Shown here: piece by piece, positions 1 to 13,990 of the stretch
Position numbering within the stretch: position 1 is the stretch's first letter
Layout: the number at the start of each line of letters is the position of its first letter
From: Tetrahymena elliotti 4EA
Lineage: Eukaryota > Ciliophora > Oligohymenophorea > Hymenostomatida > Tetrahymenidae
Assembly (NCBI GenBank): GCA_000231825.2
Contig: JH720298.1
Location: 811,885 to 875,884 of the forward strand
Length of the DNA stretch: 64,000 nucleotides
Direction of reading: 5' to 3'
Translations under genes and position numbers: made by a program
The notes under the pieces: generated by a model
Told to the model about the DNA's origin: nothing
The model's database searches: none
The model's input: only the letters and a program-made list of their open reading frames with translations

Positions 1-674
1 TATTTCTCATACCTAATAGAATCTAACAAAAAATTTGATATCAACTTAGTAATTTAAAGAACATTATTTATAAAATAGCCAAAGTAGAAACATATTTCAA
101 AATTTAAAATAATATTTATTAAAAAATCATGCTTTAACAAGGCCGCTGATAAAAATAAATAATACAAGCAAGCAAGCAGTCAATAAATAAACTAAGCAGA
201 CAAGCAAGTGTTAATCTAATTGAAATTATCAAAAAACTTATTAAATCAAAATTTTTGATTATTTTAAATGAATACTATTTCAAATGAGATAAAAAACAAA
301 CAAAAAGAGAACGATTAACAAATAAATAAGCAAACAAACAAACAAACAAAAAAGCTAAGAAATATCAAATATAAAAAAATAGCTAAATAAAGAAAAAACA
401 ATAAATTTTACAAAGTGTTTTTTTGTTAATGAGCTAAACTTAATTATTTACTTGCTAATTATTTATCAATTAAAATATTTTTAAAAATCAATTCATCTCT
501 GAAATAATCTAAGTGATATAGCTATTAAAATTCTAATCCTTAAAATATATTATAACATAACACAATATTGATCGAAGTTTTCAGTTAGATCAAATTAAAA
601 TAAAATTTTAAGGTTGAAAAAGATTTATCGCCCTCATTAAGGAGCTGAAATAATTCTTACTCCTCTTTCTCACT
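1..674. other. Gene-free A+T-rich stretch, possible 5' flank
   Basis: No convincing coding frame is visible. The stretch has A/T runs and short tetranucleotide tracts of the CAAG and CAAA kind (about 165-210 and 320-350). The stretch from about 600 is open and may hold an upstream exon or 5' leader of the Cache-domain gene that follows. Confidence 0.5.
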
Positions 675-3144
675 ATGTTCTAGGAAACTGACAGAGCGAG
701 TGTCTTGAATGATTTTTATTTTAGTTTAAAATATATTTTTAATTTTTAAATTGATAAATACAAAATAATTATAAAAATGAATGGTTTGGTTGGTTGGTTA
801 GTTGGTGTAGAGAATAAGTTTTAAGATTTGATTAAATCAAACCTATTTCAAATAAACTTGGAGATTAACTTTTTAATAATATTTTTGTAAAACATGTTTA
901 TTTTTTAAATAGATATTTGATTAGAAAGTCATCTGAAGATGCTATTCACTAATAGATTTAAGAAAATTTACGTAATAGTGCTAAAGAATACTCTAACGCA
1001 ATTTTAGAAATATTCCATGGTTCGTCGTCAAAGCTAGAAATTCTTACGAGGGTATTTTATATAAAATAATGATTTAGATAAAATAAAATAACTAAAAATA
1101 GATTGTGCTGTCGGCGATGAAAGAAGATGATTAGATATTTGATTTTAGTTATGTAAAAGAATTTCCGATTATAGGTAGAATTTTTTATTTTATATTCTAG
1201 ATTAATTTCTCAAATTTATTTTCAATTAATTCTCAATAACTAACTAACTAGGGCAGGGCAATTATATAGGGCTGGATGGCTTTAAAGATACTTAATTAAA
1301 TGACATTGATAAATCTGATGCAGCAAAGCAAGATTATTAAAATTATGAAATTACTTTTAAGTATTGGTAATGGGGCTCATATAATTAATAAAAAAAATTA
1401 AATAATAAATAAGATCTCTCAGCTGATTCGTAGAAAATTCTGGGAGCGTGTGATGTTTTAAACTACTTTTTGGAAGATTTCTTTTTTGATAAGAATGTGA
1501 CTTACATACATTATATTTACATGGTCTTTGCTAATTATGACAGTACGGGCAAGAACAAGTTACCTGACGATAATTAAGAAGTTGTTTCTATTTGGTATCC
1601 AGGTAATTAATTCATTTTCATTCAATTATAATAAAGATTAATCCTATTTAATAATATAAATAGGTGGTATTAATACAGATTTATATCCAGCACCATACTA
1701 TCCTAGTGGGGATTCTAGAGCATATGATCCAACCTAGTCTACTTGGTATAAATAGACTTTAGCTAATTTTAAGGTATTTAAATTCTATTAAAACTGTTAT
1801 TTCATTTAATTTTATTACGAAAAGAATCAATCGAATTAGCAAAACTAAACTTAGATGGTACTTACAGGACCTTATCTAGATGCTGCAACAAAAATGAAGA
1901 CTCTAACTATTAGCAAGGCTATTGTGAATTAATATAATTAGTTCAGAGGAGTAGCATCAATTGATATGCTTGTTAATGATTTACAAGTTATTATTGACAG
2001 AGTTAGATTCTATGAAACTGGTTTTTTGATGCTTGTTAATTAGGCTAATGGATAAATTTTAAATGATCCCTATAACAGCTCTGAAATATACTATATTTAT
2101 AATACTACTTTGACTAAATTTACTTATGATTAATGGGTCAATATTATTAGCAACAACAAAGACTACTCTGAAGATTAAATTATTGATTTTTACAATTCTG
2201 ATGGAGTTTAGATATTACTCATGAGAAACTTCATACAAAATCAAATCAGTGGAGAAAACTATATTCTTATTGTTCAAGTCCCTGAAAAAGAAGCCTATCA
2301 CTTCCTCTACGATCTTTCTGATAAGATGTTTGAGACTTTCTAGACAATCCAAATTATCACCATTTGTAATTCATTTACTTTCCTCATTTTTTCATATCAT
2401 GATTTTATTTTCATTTTTAATAAAGGTACTATATTGTTTACATGTTCTATTGCTATATTGTGTGGTTGCTGCTATTCAAATAGAATCGTATAACCTCTTA
2501 CTAAGCTCACTGAGTATGCCAAATCTATTAACTCTAACGCAACAAAGAAATCTCTTACCTAAGACATTAAGATTGACTTAGATAATATAAAGGCAAGTGA
2601 TAAAATAGGTGAATTAATTGAAGCTTTCAAGAATCTTGTTAAGGGACTTTCTGGCTTGAAAAAAGGAGCCAGAACTGAAATGGCTGCAGGTAATGAAAAA
2701 ATTAACTTCCCAATAAACTTCTATTATGGAACAAAAATGAAATGGAGAAATTTACTTGAATAATTAAAGAACTTTGAAGATAAGAAAAATTAGACAGGAA
2801 ATGGTGAATAAAATGATACAGCTAATCCTAATAATGCCAATGGAAATGCTAATAACCCAGTTACAGGTAATGGAAAAGTTGAAAGTGAAAAGGAGGTCGT
2901 CAATAGAGTTGGTTAAGAGTAACTATTTACTAATCAACCGTAAGATTTTAGAGATATCTCAAACAATGCTAGAAACAACAATGCAAACATGAATAGCACA
3001 ATCAATAATGATTTAAAAGTAGACAACATCTTGCTTAACCTACAAGATGATTAAAAATTGAAGAATGGTCAACTTAATATTGAATAAATGGATGATGAAT
3101 ATGATATGCAAATTTTTAGCAACAAAAAAGAAAAATCTGACTGA
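675..3144 (+). CDS. Cache-domain membrane sensor protein, multi-exon
   Basis: Probable plasma-membrane sensor with an extracellular Cache-like ligand-binding region. Exons I can phase are 913-1051, 1102-1174, 1252-1602, 1664-1773, 1855-2365 and 2426-3144, ending at TGA. The ectodomain contains ETDRASV near the start, then FLEDFFFDKNVTYIHYIY and a WYKQTLANFK stretch, and later FLMLVNQANGQIL, which is the layout of the dCache regions common in ciliate membrane proteins. A hydrophobic helix rebuilt across the 2366-2425 intron (TILFTCSIAILCGC) is followed by a HAMP-like PLTKLTEYAKSIN segment. The cytoplasmic tail is rich in N and Q and has no enzyme domain I can see. The start is uncertain: the ATG at 675 is the first in the frame that carries ETDRASV, but the junction between about 720 and 913 is not resolved and an upstream exon may exist. 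The ligand and the output are unknown. Confidence 0.72.
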
Positions 3145-4305
3145 TTTTAATCAATTTATGTAAAAACAAATAAATGACTAAATTAATTAATGAATGAGTC
3201 AATAAATAAATTTGATATCTTACTTTTCTACTAACTTTATTTATCTATCTATCTATCTTTCTATCTGTTAATCAATGAATGAATCTATAAAATAAATATT
3301 TATTGAAATCTCAACTAAAACAGATGGATGTTTTGTTTATTTCTATTTTATTAACTAAATACTTGTTAAAATTTTATAGATTTCTTATTTGTTTCTCAAA
3401 AATTAAGCACTCATTGATTATTTTTATTTCACCTTTTTATTAATAAATTGAACAAATTAAATATTTTTAAATGTATTATTTTCAATTCAAAATTTTTTAA
3501 AAAAAACTTGCAATTATTAAACAAAAAAAGATGCTTATTGCAAATAAAAATTAAAAGCATTTAATTGACTTGTTTGTTTAAAATTTGTTATCAGATTTTG
3601 ATTTTAGATTATATCAATATAATTACTTTATATTCTTTCTATTTTGATTGATCATACTAGAATCAATTTTATTAAGCTAAATAAAAACTTCTTTTGATTT
3701 AATAATCAATTCAAGTCTTTTTAACATTTAATTTTTTTGATAAAAACCAAGACTATTAATTAATTAACAAATAGACTTACAATTTTGACTGATCTGCTTG
3801 AATGATAAAAAAATCAAAAATGTAAAAATAGCCATAGGATTTCTATTAGCTTTTTATAAATTTAAATAAGTAAGCATTTTATTTATCTAGTAATCGTAAT
3901 GAAAAAATATCTATTTGAATGAATTGTGAAACTTGTAATTTTGCTATTTCTAAATGAGATTTGAAATAATTCAAGAAAATAAATGTGACATATTCTAATC
4001 AAAATAACATTAAATAACTGAAAAATTATGTTTATAGAAGATGAATTTCAAAAAAGGGGAAATATTAATTAATTAATTAGAATAATAATTTAAATGAATT
4101 CGCTTGAAGATAGATATTCAAGTTGAAAACTACACTTTAATCTCCAACTATTTCATTTAAATTATTATTTTTTTTTTAATTAATCAAATTAAAATATAGA
4201 AAAGTCCTACTTAAAAAAAGGGTTTATTTATTTAAAAAATCAATAGGTTTTCTTGAAACATTAAATTCAAATAAGCAAAAGCATCTATTATTAAACTCAG
4301 AAAAT
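3145..4305. other. Intergenic A+T-rich region
   Basis: No gene is supported. The region has simple TCTA repeats near 3240-3265 and long A/T runs. It contains the 3' flank of the Cache gene and the promoter side of the E2 gene, with no recognisable motif. Confidence 0.6.
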
Positions 4306-6283
4306 ATGGGTTGTGGAGCCTATTCTAAAGTGAATGAGACTGTAGTAAACAAAAAAAAATAAAATGAAATACAAGTTCAAGACATAAAAGATATTATTTA
4401 ACAAAATTTGAATGAAGTCACAATCAAAAATCCTCAATTACTCTTGGAAGAAATACAAAACATGAAAAAGCAGCAACAAGTAGACCTAGATAACAACGAT
4501 AAAGCAGCCTATACTAGCGATCATCTCTCAATAAAGATTGCTTCAAATAAGACTTCTCCAAAAGCTACACAGGAGACTATTCTCAGTAAGTAAGACTTAA
4601 TGCTAACTTAAGCAATTTCTAAACATAGTCAAGTTTATTACTCAGAAATTCTGAAAAAAGAGGTTTTTAAACTATCATCAAAACTAAAAAAGCATATGAC
4701 AATAGCCCAATTCAATCGAAATGTTAATTAAGCTAAGCGTATTCAGAGTGAGATTAGAATCCTTGTTAAAAATCTACCAATATATTCAACTAATAGTATA
4801 TTTGTTAGATGTAATGAGCTAGATACTAATCACTTCTAATGCATTATTATGGGGTCAAAGGACACTCCTTATGCATATGGAGCATTTGTCTTCGATTTAC
4901 ACTGCGATTACAATTTTCCTAGCTCACCCCCTAAAATGAGATTAATAACTACAGGTGGAGGAACAGTCAGATTTAACCCCAATCTCTATAGAGACGGTTT
5001 CATTTGTTTAAGCCTACTTGGAACATGGAATGGCTAAAAGAATGAAAAATGGAATGAGTAATCATCAAACATATTATAGCTGCTACTCAGCATCTAATCT
5101 CTGGTCATGAACGATGATGTAAAAAATATTTTTATTTTTCATTATGGTTTGATATTCTGCTCACAAAACCCAAATCTTTCTTGATTTTTTAAATAGTTAT
5201 AATCAAAATTTCAAAAATACATCCTTTTAATTTTTACTTGCTTCTTTCTTCAATCATTATTTGGTAATTTCTGATCAATCAAAAACATTTTTCTTTTTCT
5301 AATTATCAAAAAAAATTTGTTCAACAAAAAAACAAAAAGAAACAAGCATCCAAGAAGCAAACAAACAAACAAACAAACAAAATAAAGTAGATCATAAAGT
5401 GAAACAAAAAAAGATAGATGTTTGTTTATCTTTCTCTTTGAAATCTTTAAGAAATCTTTTCACAAATAATTAAAAAACAAAGAGGAAAAAGTTACATTGA
5501 TTTTTTTTAATAAGTAAGGGTATATTTTATTTTTTTGATATATTTGTGAGTGAGTCTAAAAATTTACACGAAAGAATAAAAATTCCATAGAAGAAATTTA
5601 ATAATTAAAAATTTGATGTCACTTTATGCATTAAAATTTATTTATTATCAAATGAAATAGTAGATTATTTCTTGATTAATTTTATTTAACAAAATATAAA
5701 ATAGGTTTATTATAATGAGCCAGGAGCAGGAAAGTAAAGTCAAGAAAATGAAATGAGAAATAGAGCTTATCAAAATATAATAAAAATATGTAATATTAAA
5801 CATGCTATGATAGATAAACTTAAAAACCCTGACCCAGAATTCAAAGATGTAATTAAAATGCACTTTTTCTTAAATAAAAATGAAATATTGAGTATGTGTG
5901 ATAAGTGGATTATAGAAGCTAAATAAAGTGATGCTACTAATACAAGATATGAATCCTTTGTAAAATCGCATAACTACTACTTATCGCAAAGGTACAAATA
6001 AGATTATTCACTCTATTCAAAAGATTTAATTGAAGTTGTTTATGAACTCAAACAAGAAATACAAAAAATAGATGTATAAACTTTGCCCCTTTATCAAGAA
6101 TTTATTCAAAACATAAATAATCAAAAAGAAGAAGAAGAAAAATGTCCTTCAATTGAAGGCAAATAAAGAATACCTTCAAATTCAAATGATGATTAAAACT
6201 AATTTTTCATTGATGGAAATGTTGAAAATAAGAGTCCTCATATGAATGAATTTGTATAAGCTCATCATGACATAGTGGTATGA
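4306..6283 (+). CDS. E2 ubiquitin-conjugating enzyme, BIRC6/UBE2O type
   Basis: Ubiquitin carrier of the large-E2 class. Two exons, 4306-5118 (271 codons) and 5705-6283, join in phase 0 across a 586-bp GT..AG intron to give about 463 residues. The UBC core lies at roughly residues 140-290. It shows YAYGAFVFDLHCDYNFPSSPP, then RFNPNLYRDGFICLSLLGTW with the expected catalytic cysteine, then WNGQKNEKWN and LQLLLSIQSL. The second exon starts VYYNEPG, exactly where BIRC6/UBE2O enzymes have their YFNEPG motif, which fixes the splice. The protein starts MGCGAYSKV, so N-myristoylation of Gly2 and palmitoylation of Cys3 are plausible and would put it on a membrane. There are no BIR repeats and no giant N-terminal half, only about 130 charged residues before the UBC. 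The acidic C-terminal tail is not recognised. Assignment to the family is strong; the substrate is unknown. Confidence 0.88.
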
Positions 6284-6909
6284 AAATAAAACAAAATTAT
6301 TTAATCTAAATTTTACTTTTTTTAATGATTAAAATATATGCTTTTAAATAACTCATCTATAATTTATATTTTTGCATTTATTTCTAAATATTATTTATTT
6401 TTTTCAATTCTTAAAATCAGTTAAAAATAATTCAATCAATAAAATAATATTTTTCTTATTAAAATTTTTATCTTTATTTGGTTTTTTTACAAAAATCTTT
6501 AAAAAATCTATGATTAGCAAGCAACTTATGACTTTCATAAATTTTGTTGTTTTTTAAAAATTTAGAATTTTAGATTATTTTCAATTGACCTAAATTTTTT
6601 TGAAATAAACTAATTTCTCAATTAAAAAGCAATAAATAAAAATTTTCTTGAGTATATTTAACCAAATTATTCAATCAAAACAATTTTAGTAGTAAAATAA
6701 GGGATTTTAAATATTTTGAAGAATTGATAGAGGAAAAATATTAAAATGAGAATTAAAAAATACAGTTGTGAGCAATGAATATGATAAGGTGAATATTTAG
6801 AAAAAGGATAATTTATTAATTAATTTATAGAGTTATTTAGCTTTTTTTATATTTTATATATGCTAGTAGTTTTTATACACAATATTAATTTTTCTAATTA
6901 TTTTGGTAA
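6284..6909. other. Convergent intergenic region
   Basis: 3' flanks of the E2 gene (+) and the Sen1 gene (-). Very A+T rich. No coding stretch or structured element seen. Confidence 0.6.
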
Positions 6910-9900
6910 TCACTTTTAAATCAGACTTCCTAGTCCTCCCTTACTTTTGCTATTATTTTAAGAGCTATTTGTTGATTGTGGTGTTTATTGTTTGGAACTA
7001 GTTAAGCTATTTAACAATTAGGCGCTACCACTTAAATTGCTAAATTTATTGTTGCTTGAGGTTGATGATTAATTTTGATAGCTTTACTTTGAGTTATTAT
7101 TTTAATAACTCTAATAAGATTACTTTGAAAAATTTTATAAGGAACTTGAAGGTGAGTATGATTCTTTATAAGAATCTTTGTTTTAGGGCTTTTGAGAGTA
7201 ATTTAAATTAGAATAATTTGAATTTTTAGGCTCTTAACTGGTTTCTTTAGTTTTCATATTATCTCTTCTTTACTTTCTCATTTATTCATAAATATCATCT
7301 GACTAACTGTCTTTTTATGCTGTCTTGAAATATGGTTTTTGCTGCTGTTTATCATCTAGTCCCCCTAAAAGAGAGCCTAAACCTTTTTTTGAGCTAGCAT
7401 CATTTTATTAATTATCTGTCAAAGATTGAAGCGTTTAGAGACTAGATGCAGATGATGTGATCTTACCTAGATTTGCTTGGTTTGTATTTTATAACTTTTG
7501 TTTCACCTAATTCTAGGCATTTAATGCAAACTAAGTAATCATATTTGTAGATTTATTTGATGATTCTTTTGAATTACTTGACTCTTATTATGACTCTTTC
7601 ATTTTTTGAATATTTTCTCTTCTTTACTGCTTTAATTATTGATAAATGTCAACTTCTCCTATCTGATTCTTTTTCTAATCTGCTTCTTATCTTTTGTCTT
7701 AAGGCACAAAAATTTACCTCAAAAGTTCACTCTGAGGATTTTCTTCTTTCTTCAGATAATCATTCTTACTCACCTAAATGATATTCTGCTTCTCTTCTTC
7801 TTCTTTCTTTTCCTTTTATTGTGGCTAAGAAATCAAAGCACTTAATTTAGCTAAACCATTTCCTTTTAAGCTATTCATTTGCATCTGCTCTTGTTAAACT
7901 GAGATAGCTTCTTCATATGAAATACCTGTTTTCTTTGTCTTTTGTTATTTTTTAAATTCAAAATCATCAGGTCTATCTATGATTTCTAATAAATTCTCAT
8001 TTTTTTTATCTACTACTAATGTTTCTGAAATAATAGCTAATTCTTTTGATGACTTATCGACTGGTATGTCCTATTATATCTATTAGTTAATAGTTTCTTT
8101 ATTGTCATCTTTATTATCTTGTTAGTTTTCTGTTTGCTATTCAATCTGCATTTAACCATCATTGTATGCTTACAGTTAATCACTGTTGTCATCTATTTCT
8201 ATTTACTCAAAATCAGTCAACTTCAATTCATTAACTTAGTTTTATCTTTATATCATTTCCTGATATTATTCTCCCCAATCTTTTTTTACGTAAACAGAGG
8301 AAGAGCTCTCCAATAACGACCCTTTTAGAACCATTTTACCAATATCCAAAATCTAATCTTTATTTCTAAATTTTCCATATCTTTTGTTTTTGGCCTATTT
8401 GATTTATTAAAATGTTTTCAATATCTTTGTCTCAAAAAATAAATAAAGATCTTAATTACCATGAAATCTACAAATGCTCCCCAAACAGGATTAGAATTAA
8501 GAGTGTCTGCATGACCAAGAACAATTAAGCAATATTTAGCTCTAGTTAAAGCAACATTCATTCTTCTCTCATCTTGCAAGAAACTAGTAAATTATTAAAA
8601 GTATTATTAAGTTAATGATAATATTTATCTAATTATTTACCCTATCATATTCTCTCTCCATTCTTATTTACTATTAGCACGAACTGTTGTAAATATAATT
8701 ATATCTTTTTCCTAACCTTGGAAAGAGTCAACTGTGTTAACTTAAATAAATTTATGATACTACTTGGATACATGTTTACGAAGTAATTCATTTATCAGCT
8801 TAGTTTACTGCTTATAAGGAGTGATAATACCTACTGAAGGAGTTTCTTTGCATTCAGGCATGACTTTTTAAACTCTCTCAATCTCATCAATTATCTGATT
8901 ACAAATTGAAATCGAGGCCAATCCTTCAGCCTCATTCTCATAAGATTTTTAATTCATTTTTTCTTTACTGAAAACAATATCAATAAATTAAGTATTAAAT
9001 CTCTCTAATCTTTGCAAATAGTTAGGGAAAGGACGACTGGCAACTGAAGGGCCATCTGTTAATCTAATTCAATCATTAATTAATTTTTAATTCTCAACAA
9101 AATTAAATTCAAATTATTAAAAAAATTGACTAATTTAAAATCTAAAATAAAAATTCTTTAAAGAAAAATCAATCATAATGAATCAATATGAAAGAAAGAT
9201 TTTTAAAAATTATACTTGTTATTGTAAAATTAGATGGAAGGGAACTCTCTAATATTAGGATGCATTCTATATTACTAATCCAAGAAATAAGGTTATATCT
9301 TGTTATCAATAATTCTTTCAAAGAGACTTCTGTTATACTTGGTGATGTTGCTTTCAGGTTAGAAAGTTGTAGCTGGTAACTGTTTGGGATCACCTTAATT
9401 TATTTAAAATTTTAATTATATTTAATGGAAAATGAAAATAATTAATACCAATCAATATCATTTTGTTAGGCTGATAATAAAGAGGGATAATGTTGTTAGG
9501 TTCTGTGCACTGTTAATCATAACAATTATTAATTAAATATCAAATATAAGAAAATGAATGGTTACTTGAGCAGCTTCATCAACAATAAGAACCTCAACTT
9601 AATTTTTAAATCTTTCTAGTTTTTCACTCATTGAACTAGCTAAGGTACAACAAACAACCTTTTAGTTTTTAAAAATAAAATATGTAAATAAAAGAAATGA
9701 AAAAGTAATTTTTTACATCAGCTAAACCCAACAATTAATCAGAAATGTTCTTAATTTGATCACGTCTTGCAACTTTTTCTAACTTTAGAATGGATATTTT
9801 TGATTGAAGCTTTCTCTTTTAATCAAAAAGGAAATCTAATTCATTAGATAAATCTGCACCAGTCAATTCTTTTTTTGATTTTTCAATTTGCTGATTAATT

Positions 9901-12900
9901 TTTGCAACTTCAATTTACATATCAATCAGAGTTTCTTCCTCTCCTTTTTTAATTTAGCCATTCATCTTCATTTCTTTCATTTTTCTTTCTATCTAATATT
10001 CCAAGCATGCTCTCTTCACATTTTCAGAAGGTCTTATTAAATTTATGTATTTTAATAAATATCATTCTTGAAAATATTAAAAATTTACACATAGTCGATT
10101 GCACCAATACGTATGACATTCACTTTAACTTTTTATCCTCCTGGAGCTATTAAATCATGTTCAATAATTCTGGAAACTATTTCATCAACAGCTGTGTTAG
10201 AAGGAGCACAAATCTAAAATATAATAAATAATTAATTTATTTTTTTCACAAATTATTCATAATTTTTACCATAATTTTTGGCTTAGTTAATTCAGGATTT
10301 TTCCTGATATAATGATACAAGCCTGCAAGAAGACCTAACAAAGTATGAGTTTTACCAGTACCAGGCTGTTTTTTTTAAATAAAAAATTATCAAAACTATC
10401 ATTTTTTTGAAGCAACTTAATAATTATTTAAATTTATATTAAACATGAATTTTTTACAGGCCCTTAAAGCATGCAAATACCTTGACTAGTTAAACAAATT
10501 TCTTTAATTGATTGTAATTGGGAAACATTGTATTTATTTTTAAGCTCTTCGAAGAAATCAATTAAAGAACCTTTTTTGTTTTATTAATTAAGATTTAGAT
10601 TTGAATTTTTAAAATGTAATTTTACGAGGATTTTCAACAGGAGTATTGCTTTGGACTATATTTATAGGATTGTAGACAAATCTATTAATGTCGTTATATC
10701 TCATATTCTTTATTGATAAATATTCTCTAATGAATGTAGTCATTTTTTAGAAGTTAAATATCTTTATTGGAAGTGTTCCATCAAGCATAATGAACTACCT
10801 CATAAAAGCTTAGGCATCAATGTCAGTATAAATTTTAAGTGTATCTTAACCATTATTTTCTGGTGGAACAATCCAACCAAAGAATAAGAAAGTTTCTTTC
10901 TTCTTAAAATCTGTTGAACTTAACTAAGTAAAATCTAAATCATTTTAATTTGATAATAAAACGGCATGATTTTTGAGAGTACATATCCTGTAAAAATCAT
11001 CTTCAGATGTATTGAGTTCTCCATTTTCAAGATCATCTTTATTATTCTTATTTGCTCTTAAAACTGTAAATTCGATAAACCCATGATTATTTTCTTTTGT
11101 GCTATTGAGCTTGACAACACAATTAAACGGTTATCTATAGTTTTCATTTGATTTAAAGGATTAAAAAACTTATTGAACATTAGATATACATTCCATCAAG
11201 AAGAGATACTCAAAAATAGTGTAATATTCTTTCCAGCTACTAAATCTAATCAAATAAAAAAAACATATAAGTTTTATAAAATAATTTAAAAATTAAACAT
11301 TTGAAAAAAAGCAATTTATATTTTCTATTATAATTTTAATAGATTCGCATACATGATTTAAAAAGTCTTTCATAAATTAAAGATTTTCAAAATTAACTAA
11401 ATTGGAGGGTAAATTTGCTCTAAACTATTGATCATAAGAATTTAAAAGAAAATAGATTTAAATTTTCATAATGGGATTTTATTGAACATAAAAAGATAAC
11501 CAACCACTCAAACCAAAAAATTCAAAAGAATTAGATTATGAGATTGATGATATTCATTTAAAGTAGAAACTTTTCAATTATTTTTTATCTTAAGAAATTC
11601 ATTTTGTTTCTTACAAGAAAAGAATTTGTTTTTTTTAATTTGAATTAAACTAAAATTTTCATAGAGGGATTTTGTTGGAAATAAAAGAATTCAAAAGAAA
11701 AGAGTAATTTTTTTGATACTGATTCTATATAGTTCAAAGTATACTTTTCAATTATTTTTTATCTTTAGAATGTTATTTTATTTCTTAAAATGAATGGATT
11801 AAGTTTCTTTGAGTTAAAGAATTAATTTTTTTTGATATCAGGAAATTAAAAGAATTCTATTTTATCCATTCAGAAAATTTGTTTATTAAAAAATTTGATA
11901 GAATGACTTATTTATTATCTTTAAATTAATGTGATTAAAAAAAATTAAAAAATTTAAATTAATTGGTTAAGAGGTAGTTTCTTACCAATTTTGTATTTTC
12001 ATCAAATCATATAGTTTAATTTTGGGATGTTGATAATATTTATTTGTTGTTAGAATATTAAATTAAAAAAGTACTTGTTGGGTATTTTTTTGTTTTCAAC
12101 TCTAATAATTTCTTCTTTGTTGTAATCCTGAGAAAAGATAAACTTGATGAGATTGTAGAAGTTTTTTCTTTCTTCTTGATTTTCAGTTTCATCAAATAAA
12201 AATTCAAATTCTTTATCATAAGCTGCCATGTCACCAATATAGTTTTTTTCTTCTTATTGATTGTTGTTGTTGTTGTTGTTATCTTTGTCATTGTTGTTCT
12301 ATTGTTGAGGATCTTAAGGATTTGAAGACTTGGACAAATCATTTGCCAAAGATTGCAATATAAGTTACTTAGGTTTTTAATTAATACATAACTCTTCATA
12401 TGTTTTCTTCCTTAATTCTTACAGCTTTTTCTGATCTATTTTTTCTTGATTTTGCAATCTCTTTTTCAGCAATAACTATTTCTCTTTTTGTAATTTAGAG
12501 TTTTCCTGTCTTCTCCTTTCTTCTTCTTCTTGTTTCTTTCTTCTTAATGGCTCTTCAATGAGCTTCTCTCTTAATCTTCTTTCTCTCTCTTTCTCTTTTT
12601 CTAATCTTTTTTCTTATTTTTTTTATCTCTCCAAGATTTTTTAGTTGTGGTAACTCTCAATAGAAAATTTTATTCTTTTAGGTTGGCCATTCTCAAGTTT
12701 TTGGTTCTTTTTTTTCTTACTGCCTGAGCCAGAGTTGCTATCATCTTCACTATCTGATATTTCTTCAGTATTATCACTATCGGAATCTTGATTATCATTT
12801 CCATACACTTTAGCCTTCCCTTAATTAAAATAATCAGAAATAGGTGGCTTTTTTGAAGTTTTAGAGAAATTGTCTAGTATTTCCTTGTTTCTATTGATTT

Positions 12901-13990
12901 GAGTTTGATCCTTATTTGAAGGGGGGCAAACAAATAATTAATTTTTCTAAATATTAATAATCTATTAAGTTTAAGATATAGCTTGCTGTTATGGCTTAAT
13001 TTCCTATTTATTAGAATTATTCATAAATTTAAACATATCTAGCTATTTTAAATTATTTTATCTTTTCCAATTTAAAGAAGCTGGGTCAAGCTAAAATCTG
13101 TTTTGAATCTTAATATCATCTAAATTAGACTATTACTAATATCCTCCTTATCTTAATTATTTGTTTCTATCTGATGCATATTTATCTCTGATGCTTTATA
13201 ATTCTAATTCTTAAATGACCTCCTAAGAACTCTTTTGCTAACTATTACTCTAAAAATTGAAAAATTCTTTTTACGAGCCAAATTAATTTTCCTATGAATT
13301 AGAATGCTTTGGCATAAAAATCTAATTAGGCATTAAACTTCTTGAAATGCCACTTACACCATTAAATCCCTTTTTTTGTTGCTCAAGTAGAGAATTTAAA
13401 CTATTTCCTTTTTAACTCATTTAAATATTGTTTGCTGGCATTTCTCCTTATGGCAATATTTCAATTGAATCATCTAAATCCTCTACACTAATTTATCTTT
13501 CATAAGGCCTCTTTGTAAATGGACCAACATCCTATATCTCTTGAATATCATCATCAGAATATTCATCATGATTATCTGAATATCTTTTATTATTATTCTT
13601 CTTCTCATATTAATCAATCATTTAGTTGTAATTTTAACTATTCCTATTCTAATCCTTTTAAGTGTTCTACTATTGTATTATGCTTTGTAATTGAGATGTA
13701 TTTTTAGGTAGAGTCTACATTTTGCTAGAAAAGAAATCCAAAGTCAGTTAAGCACCTCCTTATTTTTTCACTACATAATTGTTGCTTTAATTTCTATCTA
13801 CCTCCTTGTTTTCATACTAGAAATCCCTAATGCCATCTACAATTCTATTAACTCCATTACTATTATTTATTCTTTATTCACTATTTTCATTCACATTATT
13901 TTGCATTTCAGTTTACTTTGATAAAAATGATAAGCTGCGAGGCTATTAAAAACCCTTCTAGCCATTAGAAGAGAAAAAAAAATTACTCAT
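6910..13990 (-). CDS. SEN1: Sen1/senataxin-like superfamily 1 helicase
   Basis: Nuclear RNA/DNA helicase of the Upf1-like group. Family members unwind R-loops and help end transcription. Exon 1 runs 13990-12075 (638 codons plus 2 nt): a disordered Q/N-rich N-terminus, an acidic patch, then a long K/E/R/Q helix. It splices over an 829-bp intron (12074-11246) to the helicase exons, giving IPNK-FSSWKEYYTIFEYLF, the usual entry to the Sen1 core. Motifs in order are GPPGTGKTHT (Walker A, across an intron near 10370), ICAPSNTAVDEI, VLIVDEAAQV (motif II, near 9570), GDPKQLPATTF (motif III, near 9375), TVDSFQGQEKDIIIF (motif V) and RRMNVALTRAK (motif VI, near 8550). A long low-complexity Q-rich tail follows to TGA at 6912. 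All catalytic motifs are intact. Many small introns lie between 8.6 and 11.3 kb, and not every border was fixed. A further open stretch at about 11300-11440 may be an extra exon. Confidence 0.9.
11466..11800. repeat. Diverged direct repeat inside a Sen1 intron
   Basis: Two imperfect copies of a segment of about 170 bp, near 11466-11640 and 11655-11800. Both contain a GGGATTTT.TTG block, then TTCAAAAGAA, then TTTTCAATTATTTTTTATCTT. The copies lie wholly in the long first intron of the helicase gene. They look like a local tandem duplication that has drifted. Confidence 0.55.

Noticed and set aside
9188..9393. Short ORFs on both strands around 9.2-9.4 kb
   Set aside because: They overlap the Sen1 helicase exon and intron that carry GDPKQLPATTF in the minus-strand frame; they are shadows.
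12058..12399. Minus-strand ORF with Thr and Lys runs
   Set aside because: A different frame of the Sen1 N-terminal exon, whose real frame stays open for 638 codons.
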